Positions 16,656 to 24,039 of a stretch of DNA of 27,074 nucleotides are shown here, one piece after another. The translations under genes and the position numbers were made by a program. Origin of the DNA: Bacteroidia bacterium (lineage in GTDB: Bacteria > Bacteroidota > Bacteroidia > AKYH767-A > OLB10); contig JANWID010000137.1 of assembly GCA_025450095.1 (NCBI GenBank), forward strand, positions 1 to 27,074. The letters run 5' to 3'. Below the pieces are notes generated by a model. It was not told where the DNA came from. It was given only the letters and a program-made list of their open reading frames with translations, and ran no database searches. The stretch's first letter is position 1, and every line of letters begins with the position of its first letter.

Positions 16656-16922
16656 CTAATTAATGTTCAAAAGCGTTTCAATTCGGATGTTTTTGAGGAA
16701 TGGTTCTAATAAAGCGAGGGATTTAAAGGCACGTATCTGATCTACTTTATTGCCCTCCATATGGTACCATAATTCAATATAATAATCATTCAGGTAGAAA
16801 AGATTCACCCTATGCTGGCTGTTCTCATAAACGTGCAGGAAAGTTGCACCATGCCATAGGTACCATGCCTTTTCATCAAGTGTCAGCTCATTAAATTCGG
16901 TAATTGTAATTTGGTTAGTCAT
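16656..16922 (-). CDS. Small hypothetical protein (88 aa), likely paralogue of the 15534-15770 protein
   Basis: The 88-residue protein starts MTNQITITEFNELTLDEKAWYLWHG and has no signal or membrane segment, so it should be cytoplasmic. The layout is a short helix (F-N-x-L-x-x-D-E-K), then ATFLHVYE, LFYLNDYYIELWYH and NKVDQIRAFKSLALLEPFL. I associate this pattern (Leu-Tyr-x-Leu, Tyr-(V/I)-Glu, a later I-x-x-I-R-A-F) with small uncharacterised proteins of Bacteroidota, and the gene at 15534-15770 shows the same order of features. The function is unknown. An 18-bp inverted repeat lies 18 bases upstream of the start codon and could be an operator. It may be co-transcribed with the DUF4476 gene. 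Confidence 0.7.
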   Translation of the reverse strand: MTNQITITEFNELTLDEKAWYLWHGATFLHVYENSQHRVNLFYLNDYYIELWYHMEGNKVDQIRAFKSLALLEPFLKNIRIETLLNIN

Positions 16923-16939
16923 ATTGTTTTCAGATTTGT

Positions 16940-16957
16940 TTGTATTGTCTGATACAA
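16940..16957. repeat. Inverted repeat upstream of the 16656-16922 gene
   Basis: TTGTAT (16940-16945) and ATACAA (16952-16957) are perfect reverse complements with a six-base spacer. The position just before the start codon would suit an operator, but the arms are short and AT-rich. Confidence 0.4.
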
Positions 16958-17104
16958 TGTAAATTCACAAGGCTGCCAATATGGTATTTTTTTGGTGAAA
17001 TGAGAATATTAAAGGGTAATCTTTTCTAATTGACAAGCGGGAAAGTTATTGACAGCATGTTCAAAACCGGGATTTATCATCCTTAGCATATGATTTATAT
17101 CAGG

Positions 17105-17133
17105 TTTGCTTCCCCTCGGGCTGTTTAATTTTA
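17105..17133 (+). promoter_or_regulatory. Promoter of the 58-residue membrane protein gene
   Basis: TTTG at 17105-17108 and TAATTTTA at 17126-17133 are 17 bases apart, the same spacing as the lysS promoter, with one mismatch to TAnnTTTG. The leader would be about 25 bases. Confidence 0.5.
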
Positions 17134-17162
17134 CAGTGTTACAAATTTTAAAACCAGGACAA

Positions 17163-17339
17163 ATGAAAAAGAAAATTACTGCATTTATCATAGCTCTGCT
17201 TGTAATAGCATTCCCGTTCCGGAGAGCATTTCTGTCCACCGAGCAACCTGGATTCATGATGATGCTATCTTTTATTATTACGCTGATTGGAATAATCGCT
17301 TTTTATTATTTAACGATTCAACCATCAAAGAATAACTGA
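17163..17339 (+). CDS. Small membrane protein, two predicted helices (58 aa)
   Basis: ATG 17163 gives 58 residues; the frame is open back to 17106 but that extension would lie in the promoter, so MKKKITAF is taken as the N-terminus. Two hydrophobic segments, about residues 5-18 (ITAFIIALLVIAFPF) and 32-51 (MMLSFIITLIGIIAFYYLTI), are joined by a short polar loop FRRAFLSTEQPG, so it should be an inner-membrane hairpin. No family is recognised. It is bounded by its own promoter and a good hairpin terminator at 17370-17413, which supports it as a real monocistronic gene. The first segment could also act as an uncleaved signal anchor. Confidence 0.6.
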   Translation: MKKKITAFIIALLVIAFPFRRAFLSTEQPGFMMMLSFIITLIGIIAFYYLTIQPSKNN

Positions 17340-17369
17340 GTAATTAGGGTTTAGTTGTTAGGTTTGAAG

Positions 17370-17413
17370 ACCGGCGGCATTTTGTTCACTTAAATGCGGC
17401 CGGTTATGTTTTT
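17370..17413 (+). terminator. Intrinsic terminator after the 58-residue membrane protein gene
   Basis: ACCGGCGGCATTT (17370-17382) pairs with AAATGCGGCCGGT (17392-17404) with one internal G-G mismatch and a nine-base loop; T5 follows at 17409-17413. Confidence 0.8.
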
Positions 17414-17420
17414 AAACAAT

Positions 17421-17445
17421 AAAAAAACCCCGCATCGCTGCGGGG
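17421..17445 (-). terminator. Intrinsic terminator for the minus-strand 30-residue gene
   Basis: On the minus strand CCCCGCA pairs with TGCGGGG (17445-17439 and 17434-17428) around a four-base loop and is followed by T7 (17427-17421). The T-tract orientation shows it ends a transcript coming from higher coordinates. Confidence 0.9.
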
Positions 17446-17501
17446 TCCAAAAACCAACTTTAAAACGATCGCCCGGGAATGGGGGATTGTATTTTGAGCT
17501 T

Positions 17502-17594
17502 TTATTTAAAAAAGCTTTGCTGTCCTGATATACGTTTGTAGTAAAGCAACACTGCTATTGTAACTAGGGTAACTGGTAGTATAAAAAATGTCAT
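17502..17594 (-). CDS. 30-residue single-pass membrane peptide
   Basis: A minus-strand ATG at 17594-17592 opens a 30-codon frame ending in TAA at 17504-17502. The product is MTFFILPVTLVTIAVLLYYK followed by RISGQQSFFK. Residues 2-19 are hydrophobic, followed by Lys20-Arg21, the charge pattern of an N-out/C-in single membrane helix. A TACATTTG promoter motif lies 22 bases upstream and an intrinsic terminator with the correct polarity lies 57 bases downstream of the stop, and no other minus-strand gene can account for that terminator. No strong ribosome binding site is seen, which is common in this phylum. Size and shape recall accessory peptides of membrane complexes (KdpF or CcoQ-like), but no family is recognised. 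Confidence 0.55.
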   Translation of the reverse strand: MTFFILPVTLVTIAVLLYYKRISGQQSFFK

Positions 17595-17615
17595 TTCGGG
17601 GAGTATTTATGTGGA

Positions 17616-17623
17616 CAAATGTA
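17616..17623 (-). promoter_or_regulatory. -7 promoter motif for the 30-residue peptide gene
   Basis: The minus strand reads TACATTTG, an exact TAnnTTTG match, 21 bases before the ATG at 17594. No TTTG occurs at a suitable -33 distance. Confidence 0.5.
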
Positions 17624-17752
17624 CAAGCGAAATACGCCCTCATCGAAGAAATTTGACAAACAGCCTGAATTATAGGGTAAACTATCTAGCCCTCCCTGTA
17701 AAGGGTTATTAATGGAGTTTTTCTATCATATCCTTACGTGAAATCGGATTCT

Positions 17753-17771
17753 TTTATTAGATACTAATAAA
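17753..17771. repeat. 19-bp perfect palindrome upstream of the DtxR-family gene
   Basis: TTTATTAGATACTAATAAA has eight-base arms around ATA. It contains TTAG and CTAA half-sites, as many DtxR-family operators do, but lies about 230 bases upstream of the start codon. Confidence 0.45.
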
Positions 17772-17961
17772 TTGAAAATCAAGCGTATAATTGATTTTAA
17801 ACTTACTTTTGTTTATTATAACGTTTGTGCACATATTCCCGGGGAAACCAACTTATCAGTAGGTGAATAACAGCAGTAATTCAAGCATATGGGATAAAGC
17901 AAAGAAAGAGCATATGCACACACATTCATTATTAATTTTTAGTTATATATAATGAATATTA

Positions 17962-17981
17962 TTAGAGTTATCTAAAATTAG
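17962..17981. promoter_or_regulatory. Candidate DtxR/MntR operator overlapping the regulator's own promoter
   Basis: TTAGA (17962-17966), TCTAA (17971-17975) and a further TTAG (17978-17981) give alternating half-sites over the expected -33 region of the TATCTTTG promoter at 17993. DtxR-family consensus sites have TTAG...CTAA arms. Binding here would block transcription, which would suit autorepression. Confidence 0.45.
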
Positions 17982-17992
17982 GCTGGTTTTTA

Positions 17993-18000
17993 TATCTTTG
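17993..18000 (+). promoter_or_regulatory. -7 promoter motif of the DtxR-family gene
   Basis: TATCTTTG is an exact TAnnTTTG match and ends four bases before the ATG at 18005, so the transcript should be leaderless or nearly so. Confidence 0.6.
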
Positions 18001-18004
18001 ATAA

Positions 18005-18664
18005 ATGAGTAATTCGTTTACAGAAGAAAATTATCTGAAAGCTATCTATAAGCTATCGGAACGGAATGATCTTGTTACTACTACTGATATTGCGAATATG
18101 CTGAATATTCGTTCAGCGACTGTGACAGACATGCTCAAGAAACTTGCATCTAAAAAGTTGATTCGTTATGAAAGATATAAAGGATTATATCTGACTGAAA
18201 AAGGAAAAGCAATAGGTGTGAAAATTATAAGGAAACATCGGTTATGGGAACTTTTTCTTGTAAAACAATTAAAATTCCGTTGGGATGAAGTTCATGAAAT
18301 TGCAGAACAGCTGGAACATATACAATCTGATGAATTGGTAAACCGATTGGATGAGATTCTGGGATTTCCCAAAAGTGATCCTCATGGTGATCTCATCCCA
18401 GACAGAAACGGAGTATTCGGAAAATCAAAAGCATTTCCGTTATCGGAATTAAAAATCAAATCTCCGGCCGTAGTTTCCGGTGTGGTTGAGAACAGCAACA
18501 CTTTTTTGCAATACCTTGATAAAACCGGGATCGCATTAAATGATAAAATCGTTATTCAATCGGTTGAACCTTACGACCGCTCACATTGCATTTCAGTGAA
18601 TCATGGTAAAGAGATATTTATCAGTGAGCATGTTGCAAAAAATATACTTGTAATGCCAAAATAG
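18005..18664 (+). CDS. DtxR/MntR-family metal-dependent transcriptional regulator
   Basis: The 219-residue protein is a full-length three-domain DtxR-family regulator. An N-terminal winged helix (about 6-65, EENYLKAIYKLSERN then RSATVTDMLKKLASKKLI) is followed by the dimerisation and metal-binding domain. There RKHRLWELFLV, DEVHEIAEQLEHI and FPKSDPHGDLIP supply the typical Glu, His and Asp ligands. A C-terminal FeoA/SH3-like domain ends it (about 145-217). Such proteins repress manganese or iron uptake genes when loaded with Mn2+ or Fe2+. No transporter gene is adjacent, so the metal cannot be chosen from context. TTAG/CTAA palindromic elements overlap its promoter, suggesting autoregulation. 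The leader is almost absent. Confidence 0.9.
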   Translation: MSNSFTEENYLKAIYKLSERNDLVTTTDIANMLNIRSATVTDMLKKLASKKLIRYERYKGLYLTEKGKAIGVKIIRKHRLWELFLVKQLKFRWDEVHEIAEQLEHIQSDELVNRLDEILGFPKSDPHGDLIPDRNGVFGKSKAFPLSELKIKSPAVVSGVVENSNTFLQYLDKTGIALNDKIVIQSVEPYDRSHCISVNHGKEIFISEHVAKNILVMPK

Positions 18665-18682
18665 AGGTGTCATCGGAAGTGG

Positions 18683-20404
18683 TTACATCCTCACTGCAAG
18701 AACAAATGGTAATTTGTATTTTTTCATCGTTCCCTCCAGGTTAAAAAAAGTAATTAATGCGATGTATATTCCGGGGGGTGCTTGTTCTCCAGTATCCATT
18801 ATTCCATCCCATGTAATAACTGCGTTTGTACCTGTAAGTGTATTTTTGGCATGAGTAAATATTATCTGCCCCTCAGTATTACAGATCCAGGAATTTTCAA
18901 TGTAACCGTATCTATCCGGATTAATAATGATGGTTAAAAAATCATCAATACCGTCCATATCCGGTGAAAAAATTTCAGGAAAAACTGTTACATATGAGCT
19001 CATATCTACGGGTTGGATGTATTGTGAATTTAATAACCCTGGAGTGGCGTAGCCGGCTGATGCTGCCGCAGAATGCCATGTGTCCGGATTCTCAGCTGGG
19101 AAAAGAGGGCTTACCCTTTCAAGTGATACTCCTTGAGTCTCTTCAAGTAATTCGAAATGATAGTCGTCAAAATAATGAACTGCATCAATACGCACACTGT
19201 TAAATGAAATTGCAATATATCCTTCATCAGAATTCATGGATGGCATTTCAGGAATTGATAAAAAATTGAAGGGAAAAGTAGATTTGTATTGCGACGAAAC
19301 AAGTCCGGGCGATTCTGTTATCACTGTAAAGCATTCCGGAAAGAGTAAATGCGGCATTTCGCTAATGAAAAGTGCCTGTTGTGTATTGCCAGTAAATATA
19401 TCAATAGACTCCAGTCGGAGATATTGCAGATCAATTACCCCGGGCCCTTTATTAAACAGCTCGATAAAATCGGAACCTCCATCATTCGGATGAAACAGAA
19501 TTTCATTTATTACTACATTCATGGATGAAGATGTATCCGCAATACCAAATCTGGTAATGTATGAATCAGGGTTTATATTCCCGGAACAATCAGCAATTCC
19601 TATAGCACTGATTGTTCCTTCTGTGCCTGGAGCAATGGTCATGTTTATTTCAATATTGACTTGTTCCGGAAAGTTATTGTCGAATATTACACCAATAGGT
19701 TCAAATGGTGCACTGAGCATATATTGATCAGGTAAATCTGCTGTCATTATATCAATAGGTTCATCAAAAACTAATATAATATGAACCGGATCCGGACAAT
19801 AACTTCTTAAAAGCAAAGGAGCCTTTGTGTCATCGAAAGTTCCATTAACACTATTCACTATTCCCGGAGTGCCTCCGGCCGGATTTACTGAAGGTAGCCA
19901 GTTAAGAGACACCTGACATGGGTAGCCTGGATCTGATTTTTCCAATGACCAGCCACCATCCTTCTTAAATGAATCACCATACCAATTATCAGAAAATATA
20001 ACAGAATCCACTGGGTTCCCCGCAGGATTACGAATTGAAATTTTCTCACCGGTATTAGTAAGTGAAATAGAGGAAACAGCGACGCATTTTCCAAAAGATC
20101 CAAATAATGCAGTATCACTATCATCACAAATAATAATATATTCACCCGGGTAAATTATCACTTGAGGTAAATTGCGAATACTACCATCAAAAAATGTCCA
20201 GCCAGAAAGATCAATGGTATCAACTCCCCGGTTTTGAATTTCGCAATATTCACTATTGGGAAGGCCAGCAGGAGGATCAGGATCAGCCATGATTTCAGTA
20301 ATAACTATTCCCGGAGCAGAAGTTGATGAAATGTTATCGTTTGGATGTTGACCAGCCAAAACAAAAGGAACTAACAAGGTAGTCATGATGATGAAAAGTT
20401 TCAT
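18683..20404 (-). CDS. Secreted lamin-tail-domain protein with FlgD-like/T9SS-type C-terminus
   Basis: From the ATG at 20404 the protein has 573 residues and a signal peptide (MKLFIIMTTLLVPFVLAGQ); a 60-residue upstream extension would overlap the divergent mscS gene and is rejected. Two lamin tail domains are visible, at about residues 32-145 (VITEIMADPDPP...SEYCEIQN) and 295-420 (VVINEILFHPNDGGSDFIELFN). A beta-rich SbsA/Ig-like segment (about 193-290) lies between them. The last 100 residues (FSPDMDGIDDFLTI, WDGIMDTGEQAPPGIYI, KKYKLPFVLAVRM) match the FlgD-like/gliding-motility-type C-terminal domain carried by many T9SS cargo proteins, so cell-surface localisation is likely. The binding target is unknown. 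It converges with the DtxR-family gene with an 18-base gap. Confidence 0.85.
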   Translation of the reverse strand: MKLFIIMTTLLVPFVLAGQHPNDNISSTSAPGIVITEIMADPDPPAGLPNSEYCEIQNRGVDTIDLSGWTFFDGSIRNLPQVIIYPGEYIIICDDSDTALFGSFGKCVAVSSISLTNTGEKISIRNPAGNPVDSVIFSDNWYGDSFKKDGGWSLEKSDPGYPCQVSLNWLPSVNPAGGTPGIVNSVNGTFDDTKAPLLLRSYCPDPVHIILVFDEPIDIMTADLPDQYMLSAPFEPIGVIFDNNFPEQVNIEINMTIAPGTEGTISAIGIADCSGNINPDSYITRFGIADTSSSMNVVINEILFHPNDGGSDFIELFNKGPGVIDLQYLRLESIDIFTGNTQQALFISEMPHLLFPECFTVITESPGLVSSQYKSTFPFNFLSIPEMPSMNSDEGYIAISFNSVRIDAVHYFDDYHFELLEETQGVSLERVSPLFPAENPDTWHSAAASAGYATPGLLNSQYIQPVDMSSYVTVFPEIFSPDMDGIDDFLTIIINPDRYGYIENSWICNTEGQIIFTHAKNTLTGTNAVITWDGIMDTGEQAPPGIYIALITFFNLEGTMKKYKLPFVLAVRM

Positions 20405-20505
20405 TTGAAAAAAATTAAAAAGTGAAAAACAAAAAATATCAGATATGTAAAAATACGAAAATTTATTAAAAAAATAAATCAGGTCATTTATTGAATACCT
20501 TATTT

Positions 20506-20513
20506 TATATTTG
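20506..20513 (+). promoter_or_regulatory. -7 promoter motif of the MscS-family gene
   Basis: TATATTTG is an exact TAnnTTTG match 21 bases before the ATG at 20535; a TTG at 20491-20493 is too close to be a good -33 element. Confidence 0.5.
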
Positions 20514-20534
20514 TAATGAACCCCCGGTAATTGA

Positions 20535-21404
20535 ATGGTAAATTTAACTTCACTGATCCTGGAACAGGTACAATACCTGCTCAACTACCCTCTGTTTAAA
20601 ATAGGTATCACAGAGTTTTCATCCTGGTCGTTGATAAAGCTGGTTTTGGCAGTCTTCATTCTGTCATGGTTTTCAAAACGACTCCGGAATGTGCTTGTGC
20701 ATAGGATTCTGATACGGTATAATGCTGATATAGGAGTAAGACAGGCGATGGGTTCCATTGCCCGATACATTTTTTTAATTCTGGGTGTTTTCATCATTAT
20801 TCATGCAGGAGGGATAGATCTCAGTGGACTTGCATTGTTAGGAGGCGCTTTAGGTGTAGGAATTGGTTTCGGTTTACAGAACATTACTAATAATTTTGTC
20901 AGCGGCGTAGTAATACTTCTTGAACGCCCGGTGAAGGTTGGCGATAGAATTGAAGTTGGTGGTACAACGGGCGACGTAGTCCGGATTTCTGCAAGGGCTA
21001 CAACTATAGTGACCAATGATGGGATCAGTGTAATAATTCCCAATTCGGAACTGATTAGTTCACGAGTAACAAACTGGAGTCTCACCGGCAAGATGGTACG
21101 CTTTAAGATACCGGTACCGGTACCGTACGGCACCTCACAGGAGAAAGTAATCAGTCTGTTGCTTGAGGTTGCGGCGGAAGATGGAAATGTTGCAAAAGAA
21201 CCTTCCCCATCGGTACGTTTACTTGAATTTGGTCAAAATGCATTGGTATTTGAGCTTGTGATCTGGACTTCTAAATTATTGCAACGCCAGGGTATGATGA
21301 AAAGCCGGATGAATTTAGCAGTTTATAAAAAATTTACGGAAAACGGAATTACTATGCCTTTACCCCAACTAAATGTCCAGGTCAGGTCAAAGGAAAATTT
21401 ATGA
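20535..21404 (+). CDS. mscS: MscS-family small-conductance mechanosensitive channel
   Basis: The 289-residue protein is about the length of E. coli MscS (286). Three membrane segments are visible: about 31-46 (LIKLVLAVFILSWF), 74-92 (IARYIFLILGVFIIIHAGG) and the pore-lining 95-125, where GGALGVGIGFGLQNITNNFVSG shows the Gly/Ala packing pattern of TM3. The cytoplasmic beta domain follows (RPVKVGDRIEVGGTTGDVVRI; IIPNSELIS), then the alpha/beta domain. It opens on membrane tension and releases solutes during hypo-osmotic shock. The gene diverges from the lamin-tail gene, with 130 AT-rich bases between them. Other MscS-like paralogues with specialised roles cannot be excluded. Confidence 0.92.
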   Translation: MVNLTSLILEQVQYLLNYPLFKIGITEFSSWSLIKLVLAVFILSWFSKRLRNVLVHRILIRYNADIGVRQAMGSIARYIFLILGVFIIIHAGGIDLSGLALLGGALGVGIGFGLQNITNNFVSGVVILLERPVKVGDRIEVGGTTGDVVRISARATTIVTNDGISVIIPNSELISSRVTNWSLTGKMVRFKIPVPVPYGTSQEKVISLLLEVAAEDGNVAKEPSPSVRLLEFGQNALVFELVIWTSKLLQRQGMMKSRMNLAVYKKFTENGITMPLPQLNVQVRSKENL

Positions 21405-21424
21405 TCCACAGGCGTTTTTATTTA

Positions 21425-21432
21425 TAATTTTG
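21425..21432 (+). promoter_or_regulatory. -7 promoter motif of asd
   Basis: TAATTTTG is an exact TAnnTTTG match 31 bases before the ATG at 21464, predicting a leader of about 25 bases. No -33 TTTG is seen. Confidence 0.5.
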
Positions 21433-21463
21433 CCTGGAAATAAGATAAACTTAAGACCCCTCG

Positions 21464-22480
21464 ATGAAAGTTGCAGTTGTCGGTGCCACAGGACTTGTCG
21501 GAACCAAAATGCTTGAAGTACTTGCAGAACGTAATTTCCCTGTATCGGAACTGATACCTGTTGCCTCAGAAAAGTCAAAAGGTAAGGAAATTCTTTTCGG
21601 TGGAAAGAATTATAAAGTTGTTGATATGGAAACTGCTCTGAAGATGCAACCGGAAATCGCCCTTTTTTCAGCTGGAGGTACTGTTTCACAGGAGTGGGCA
21701 CAACGTTTTGTATCTGTCAATTGCGTTGTTATTGATAATTCTTCAGCATGGAGAATGAATCCGGAAATTAATTTAGTTGTTCCTGAAATTAACGGGGATC
21801 TCCTGACGGAAAAGGATTCAATTATTGCAAATCCTAACTGTTCAACTATTCAGATGGTGATGGCACTTGCCCCATTGCATGCAAAGTATGTTATTAAGAG
21901 AATTGTTGTTTCCACATATCAATCTGTTACCGGTACCGGGGCACGGGCGCTACAGCAACTGGAAGATGAAAGTGCCGGGAAAAGTGGAGGTAAAGCGTAT
22001 CATTATCCGATATACCGAAATGTAATTCCACATTGTGATTTATTCCTTGATAACGGGTATACGAAGGAAGAAATGAAAATGGTGAATGAAACAAGAAAAA
22101 TATTGCGCGATGAAAATATCCGGTTAACGGCAACTACCGTTCGTGTTCCGGTAAAGGGAGGTCACTCCGAAGCAGTAAATGTTGAATTTGAAAAGGAGTT
22201 TGAATTGGAAGAAGTTTACCGGGTGCTTAAATCCACTCCCGGACTTACAGTGCTGGACGATACTTCAACTAACACATATCCGATGCCGTTGTATGCTGAG
22301 GGAAAGGATGCAGTGTTTGTAGGAAGGATCCGAAGGGACGAAAGCCAGCCAAAATCATTGAACATGTGGATAGTTGCTGATAACCTGCGTAAAGGTGCTG
22401 CAACTAATGCAGTACAGATTGCTGAATACTTAATAAATAAGGGAATTCTCGGCAAAGCCTTAAAACAGCAGGAAAGTTAA
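21464..22480 (+). CDS. asd: Aspartate-semialdehyde dehydrogenase
   Basis: The enzyme reduces aspartyl phosphate to aspartate semialdehyde with NADPH, the branch point to lysine/diaminopimelate, threonine and methionine. The 338-residue protein has the nucleotide-binding GATGLVG at residues 8-14, the catalytic Cys126 in ANPNCSTIQ and the active-site His234 in VKGGHSEAV; SVTGTGARALQQL is also typical. Length agrees with the family. It has its own promoter motif and does not overlap mscS. It converges with the DUF3108 gene, leaving 36 bases between the stops and no obvious hairpin terminator. Confidence 0.96.
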   Translation: MKVAVVGATGLVGTKMLEVLAERNFPVSELIPVASEKSKGKEILFGGKNYKVVDMETALKMQPEIALFSAGGTVSQEWAQRFVSVNCVVIDNSSAWRMNPEINLVVPEINGDLLTEKDSIIANPNCSTIQMVMALAPLHAKYVIKRIVVSTYQSVTGTGARALQQLEDESAGKSGGKAYHYPIYRNVIPHCDLFLDNGYTKEEMKMVNETRKILRDENIRLTATTVRVPVKGGHSEAVNVEFEKEFELEEVYRVLKSTPGLTVLDDTSTNTYPMPLYAEGKDAVFVGRIRRDESQPKSLNMWIVADNLRKGAATNAVQIAEYLINKGILGKALKQQES

Positions 22481-22516
22481 TTTTGAAGGTTTCCTGATAT
22501 AAGTTTAAAGATAAAA

Positions 22517-23299
22517 TTATTTGCCGGATTTTGATATCGGGTAATTTGCCAAACCTGAATATCCGTTAAGATCCATTTTTAATGAACCTACTAAAATTTC
22601 TGCTTCAGCACGGATTACAATCCGGTTTTTGTCATCTGAAACCCACACGGTCATATCTTCTTCTTCTTTAAATACCCTTCCTTCAAGAAGCAGCGGCCGG
22701 AATTTAATGCAATTGAAAGTGCCTAGCTTGGTATTGATCTGCTCTTTGCCAATGTATTTAATATTCATCTGGAAAACCTCGTCATCGAGATATGCGTTAA
22801 TAGGAAAAACTGTTCCGGGCTTGGCATTTGCAAAATCCAGTGTTCTAGCATAATAAAATGCTGAAATCAGATCCTGGACATAGTCGGGAATAGGAATGGA
22901 AACTTTTTCAGAAGTAGCAATTTTTTTATAATGATCGAAGGTTACATTCTGACTTTTTGAATAGCTCCCTTCTTCCACCCTGCGAATGAATGCCCATGGT
23001 ATAAAAGCTTCGCTGTCAAAATAACTTTCATAACGGTCACGTACTTTAAAAAACCAATCAAACGCTCCTTTTGTCTGTCCAATGCCCACAACGTGATAAC
23101 ATTTCCTGCTATTAAAATTTGATAGTTCAGGTTTTACTTCCAGACGTGCTATACCCGCTTCCACAAAACCATAATGAATCCTGTACTCCAGGATTTCTCC
23201 TGTTTTGAATGCACTGTTTTTTATCTGCCGGAATGGATCCTGTCCATAGCTTCCCAGAAAGAATAATAAAAAAGCAATGAAACCGCTTGTTTTTTTCAT
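22517..23299 (-). CDS. Secreted DUF3108 domain protein
   Basis: The 260-residue protein begins with a signal peptide (MKKTSGFIAFLLFFLGSYGQ). The mature part matches DUF3108: FKTGEILEYRIHYGFVEAG at the start, GAFDWFFKVRDRYESYFD in the centre, then DEVFQMNIKYIGKEQINTKLGTFNCIKFRP and VWVSDDKNRIVIRAEAEI near the end. These periplasmic beta-rich proteins have no established function that I know of; an envelope role is plausible. It lies 42 bases downstream of scpB on the same strand and is probably the last gene of a leuS-scpB-DUF3108 transcript. Confidence 0.85.
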   Translation of the reverse strand: MKKTSGFIAFLLFFLGSYGQDPFRQIKNSAFKTGEILEYRIHYGFVEAGIARLEVKPELSNFNSRKCYHVVGIGQTKGAFDWFFKVRDRYESYFDSEAFIPWAFIRRVEEGSYSKSQNVTFDHYKKIATSEKVSIPIPDYVQDLISAFYYARTLDFANAKPGTVFPINAYLDDEVFQMNIKYIGKEQINTKLGTFNCIKFRPLLLEGRVFKEEEDMTVWVSDDKNRIVIRAEAEILVGSLKMDLNGYSGLANYPISKSGK

Positions 23300-23341
23300 A
23301 CGGACCGGAGTATTACAAAGCGTGTTCCAAAAAGGTAGTAT

Positions 23342-23992
23342 TTATTCAGAATCCTGATCCGGTTCTCCGGACGTTTCAGATTCAAACGGTTCTCCTGTTT
23401 CGGAAAATAATGCATCTGATTCATCAAGAAGATCTGAAGGAATTCCAATTTCGTTAGAGTCCGTTGTCTGGATATCCTTAAGCTTTGGCAGATCTTTCAC
23501 GGAACTTAATCCAAAATGATCCATAAAATTCCGGCTTGTCGAATACAATAATGGTTTTCCAGGTCCATCACTTTTCCCGGCAATAACGATCAACTCTTTC
23601 TCAAGTAGTTTTTGAATTGAGTAATCACAGCTTACACCCCGGATGTGCTCCAGTTCCGGCTTGGTTATCGGTTGTTTATAAGCGATAATTGCAAGTGTTT
23701 CGAGGGCAGCGGTTGATAATCGTTTTTTCTCTTTAAGCTGCAGCATTACATGTATGGCACCATGATATTCTTTTTTACTGAGAAACTGATAACCACCGGC
23801 AATTTCATTGAGTTCGAAAGAAAAATTTTCATCCTGGTATTTTGTCTGCAGAGTTTTTACGATCTCAAGTATTTCATCTTTTTTCAACTCCCATCCATAT
23901 ACTGCTTTAAGGCAGGATATTATTTCATCAGGCGAAAGAGCCTGTTCGGAAGTGAATATTAGCGCTTCAACATGTTGTGTTAGTAATTTCAT
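23342..23992 (-). CDS. scpB: Segregation and condensation protein ScpB
   Basis: ScpB pairs with the kleisin ScpA to form the accessory complex of the SMC condensin that compacts and segregates chromosomes. The 216-residue protein carries two winged-helix domains: LTQHVEALIFTSEQALSPDEI at the start, then the diagnostic RLSTAALETLAIIAYKQPITKPELEHIRGV, read in two parts, and the GRPLLYxTT-like GKPLLYSTSRNFMDHFGL. The acidic C-terminal tail is common. scpA is not in the window. The gene lies 47 bases after leuS on the same strand, so co-transcription is likely. Confidence 0.94.
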   Translation of the reverse strand: MKLLTQHVEALIFTSEQALSPDEIISCLKAVYGWELKKDEILEIVKTLQTKYQDENFSFELNEIAGGYQFLSKKEYHGAIHVMLQLKEKKRLSTAALETLAIIAYKQPITKPELEHIRGVSCDYSIQKLLEKELIVIAGKSDGPGKPLLYSTSRNFMDHFGLSSVKDLPKLKDIQTTDSNEIGIPSDLLDESDALFSETGEPFESETSGEPDQDSE

Positions 23993-24039
23993 GATTTCCT
24001 TTAATTATATTCTTAATTTGATTATTTACAATAGCTAAA

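Larger units (their letters stand above)
17595..18004. other. 410-bp intergenic region between divergent genes
   Basis: No open frame longer than a dozen codons looks genuine here. The region holds the minus-strand TACATTTG motif (17616-17623), a 19-bp palindrome (17753-17771), TTAG/CTAA half-sites (17962-17981) and the TATCTTTG motif (17993-18000) before the DtxR-family gene. The remainder is AT-rich with no RNA gene that I can recognise. Confidence 0.6.

Noticed and set aside
17884..17916. Repeated GCATATG words in the 17.9-kb gap.
   Set aside because: Only two copies of a short AT-rich self-complementary word, with no regular spacing to any promoter.
20405..20584. A 60-residue N-terminal extension of the lamin-tail protein.
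   Set aside because: It overlaps the divergent mscS gene and its promoter, and a proper signal peptide starts at the ATG at 20404.
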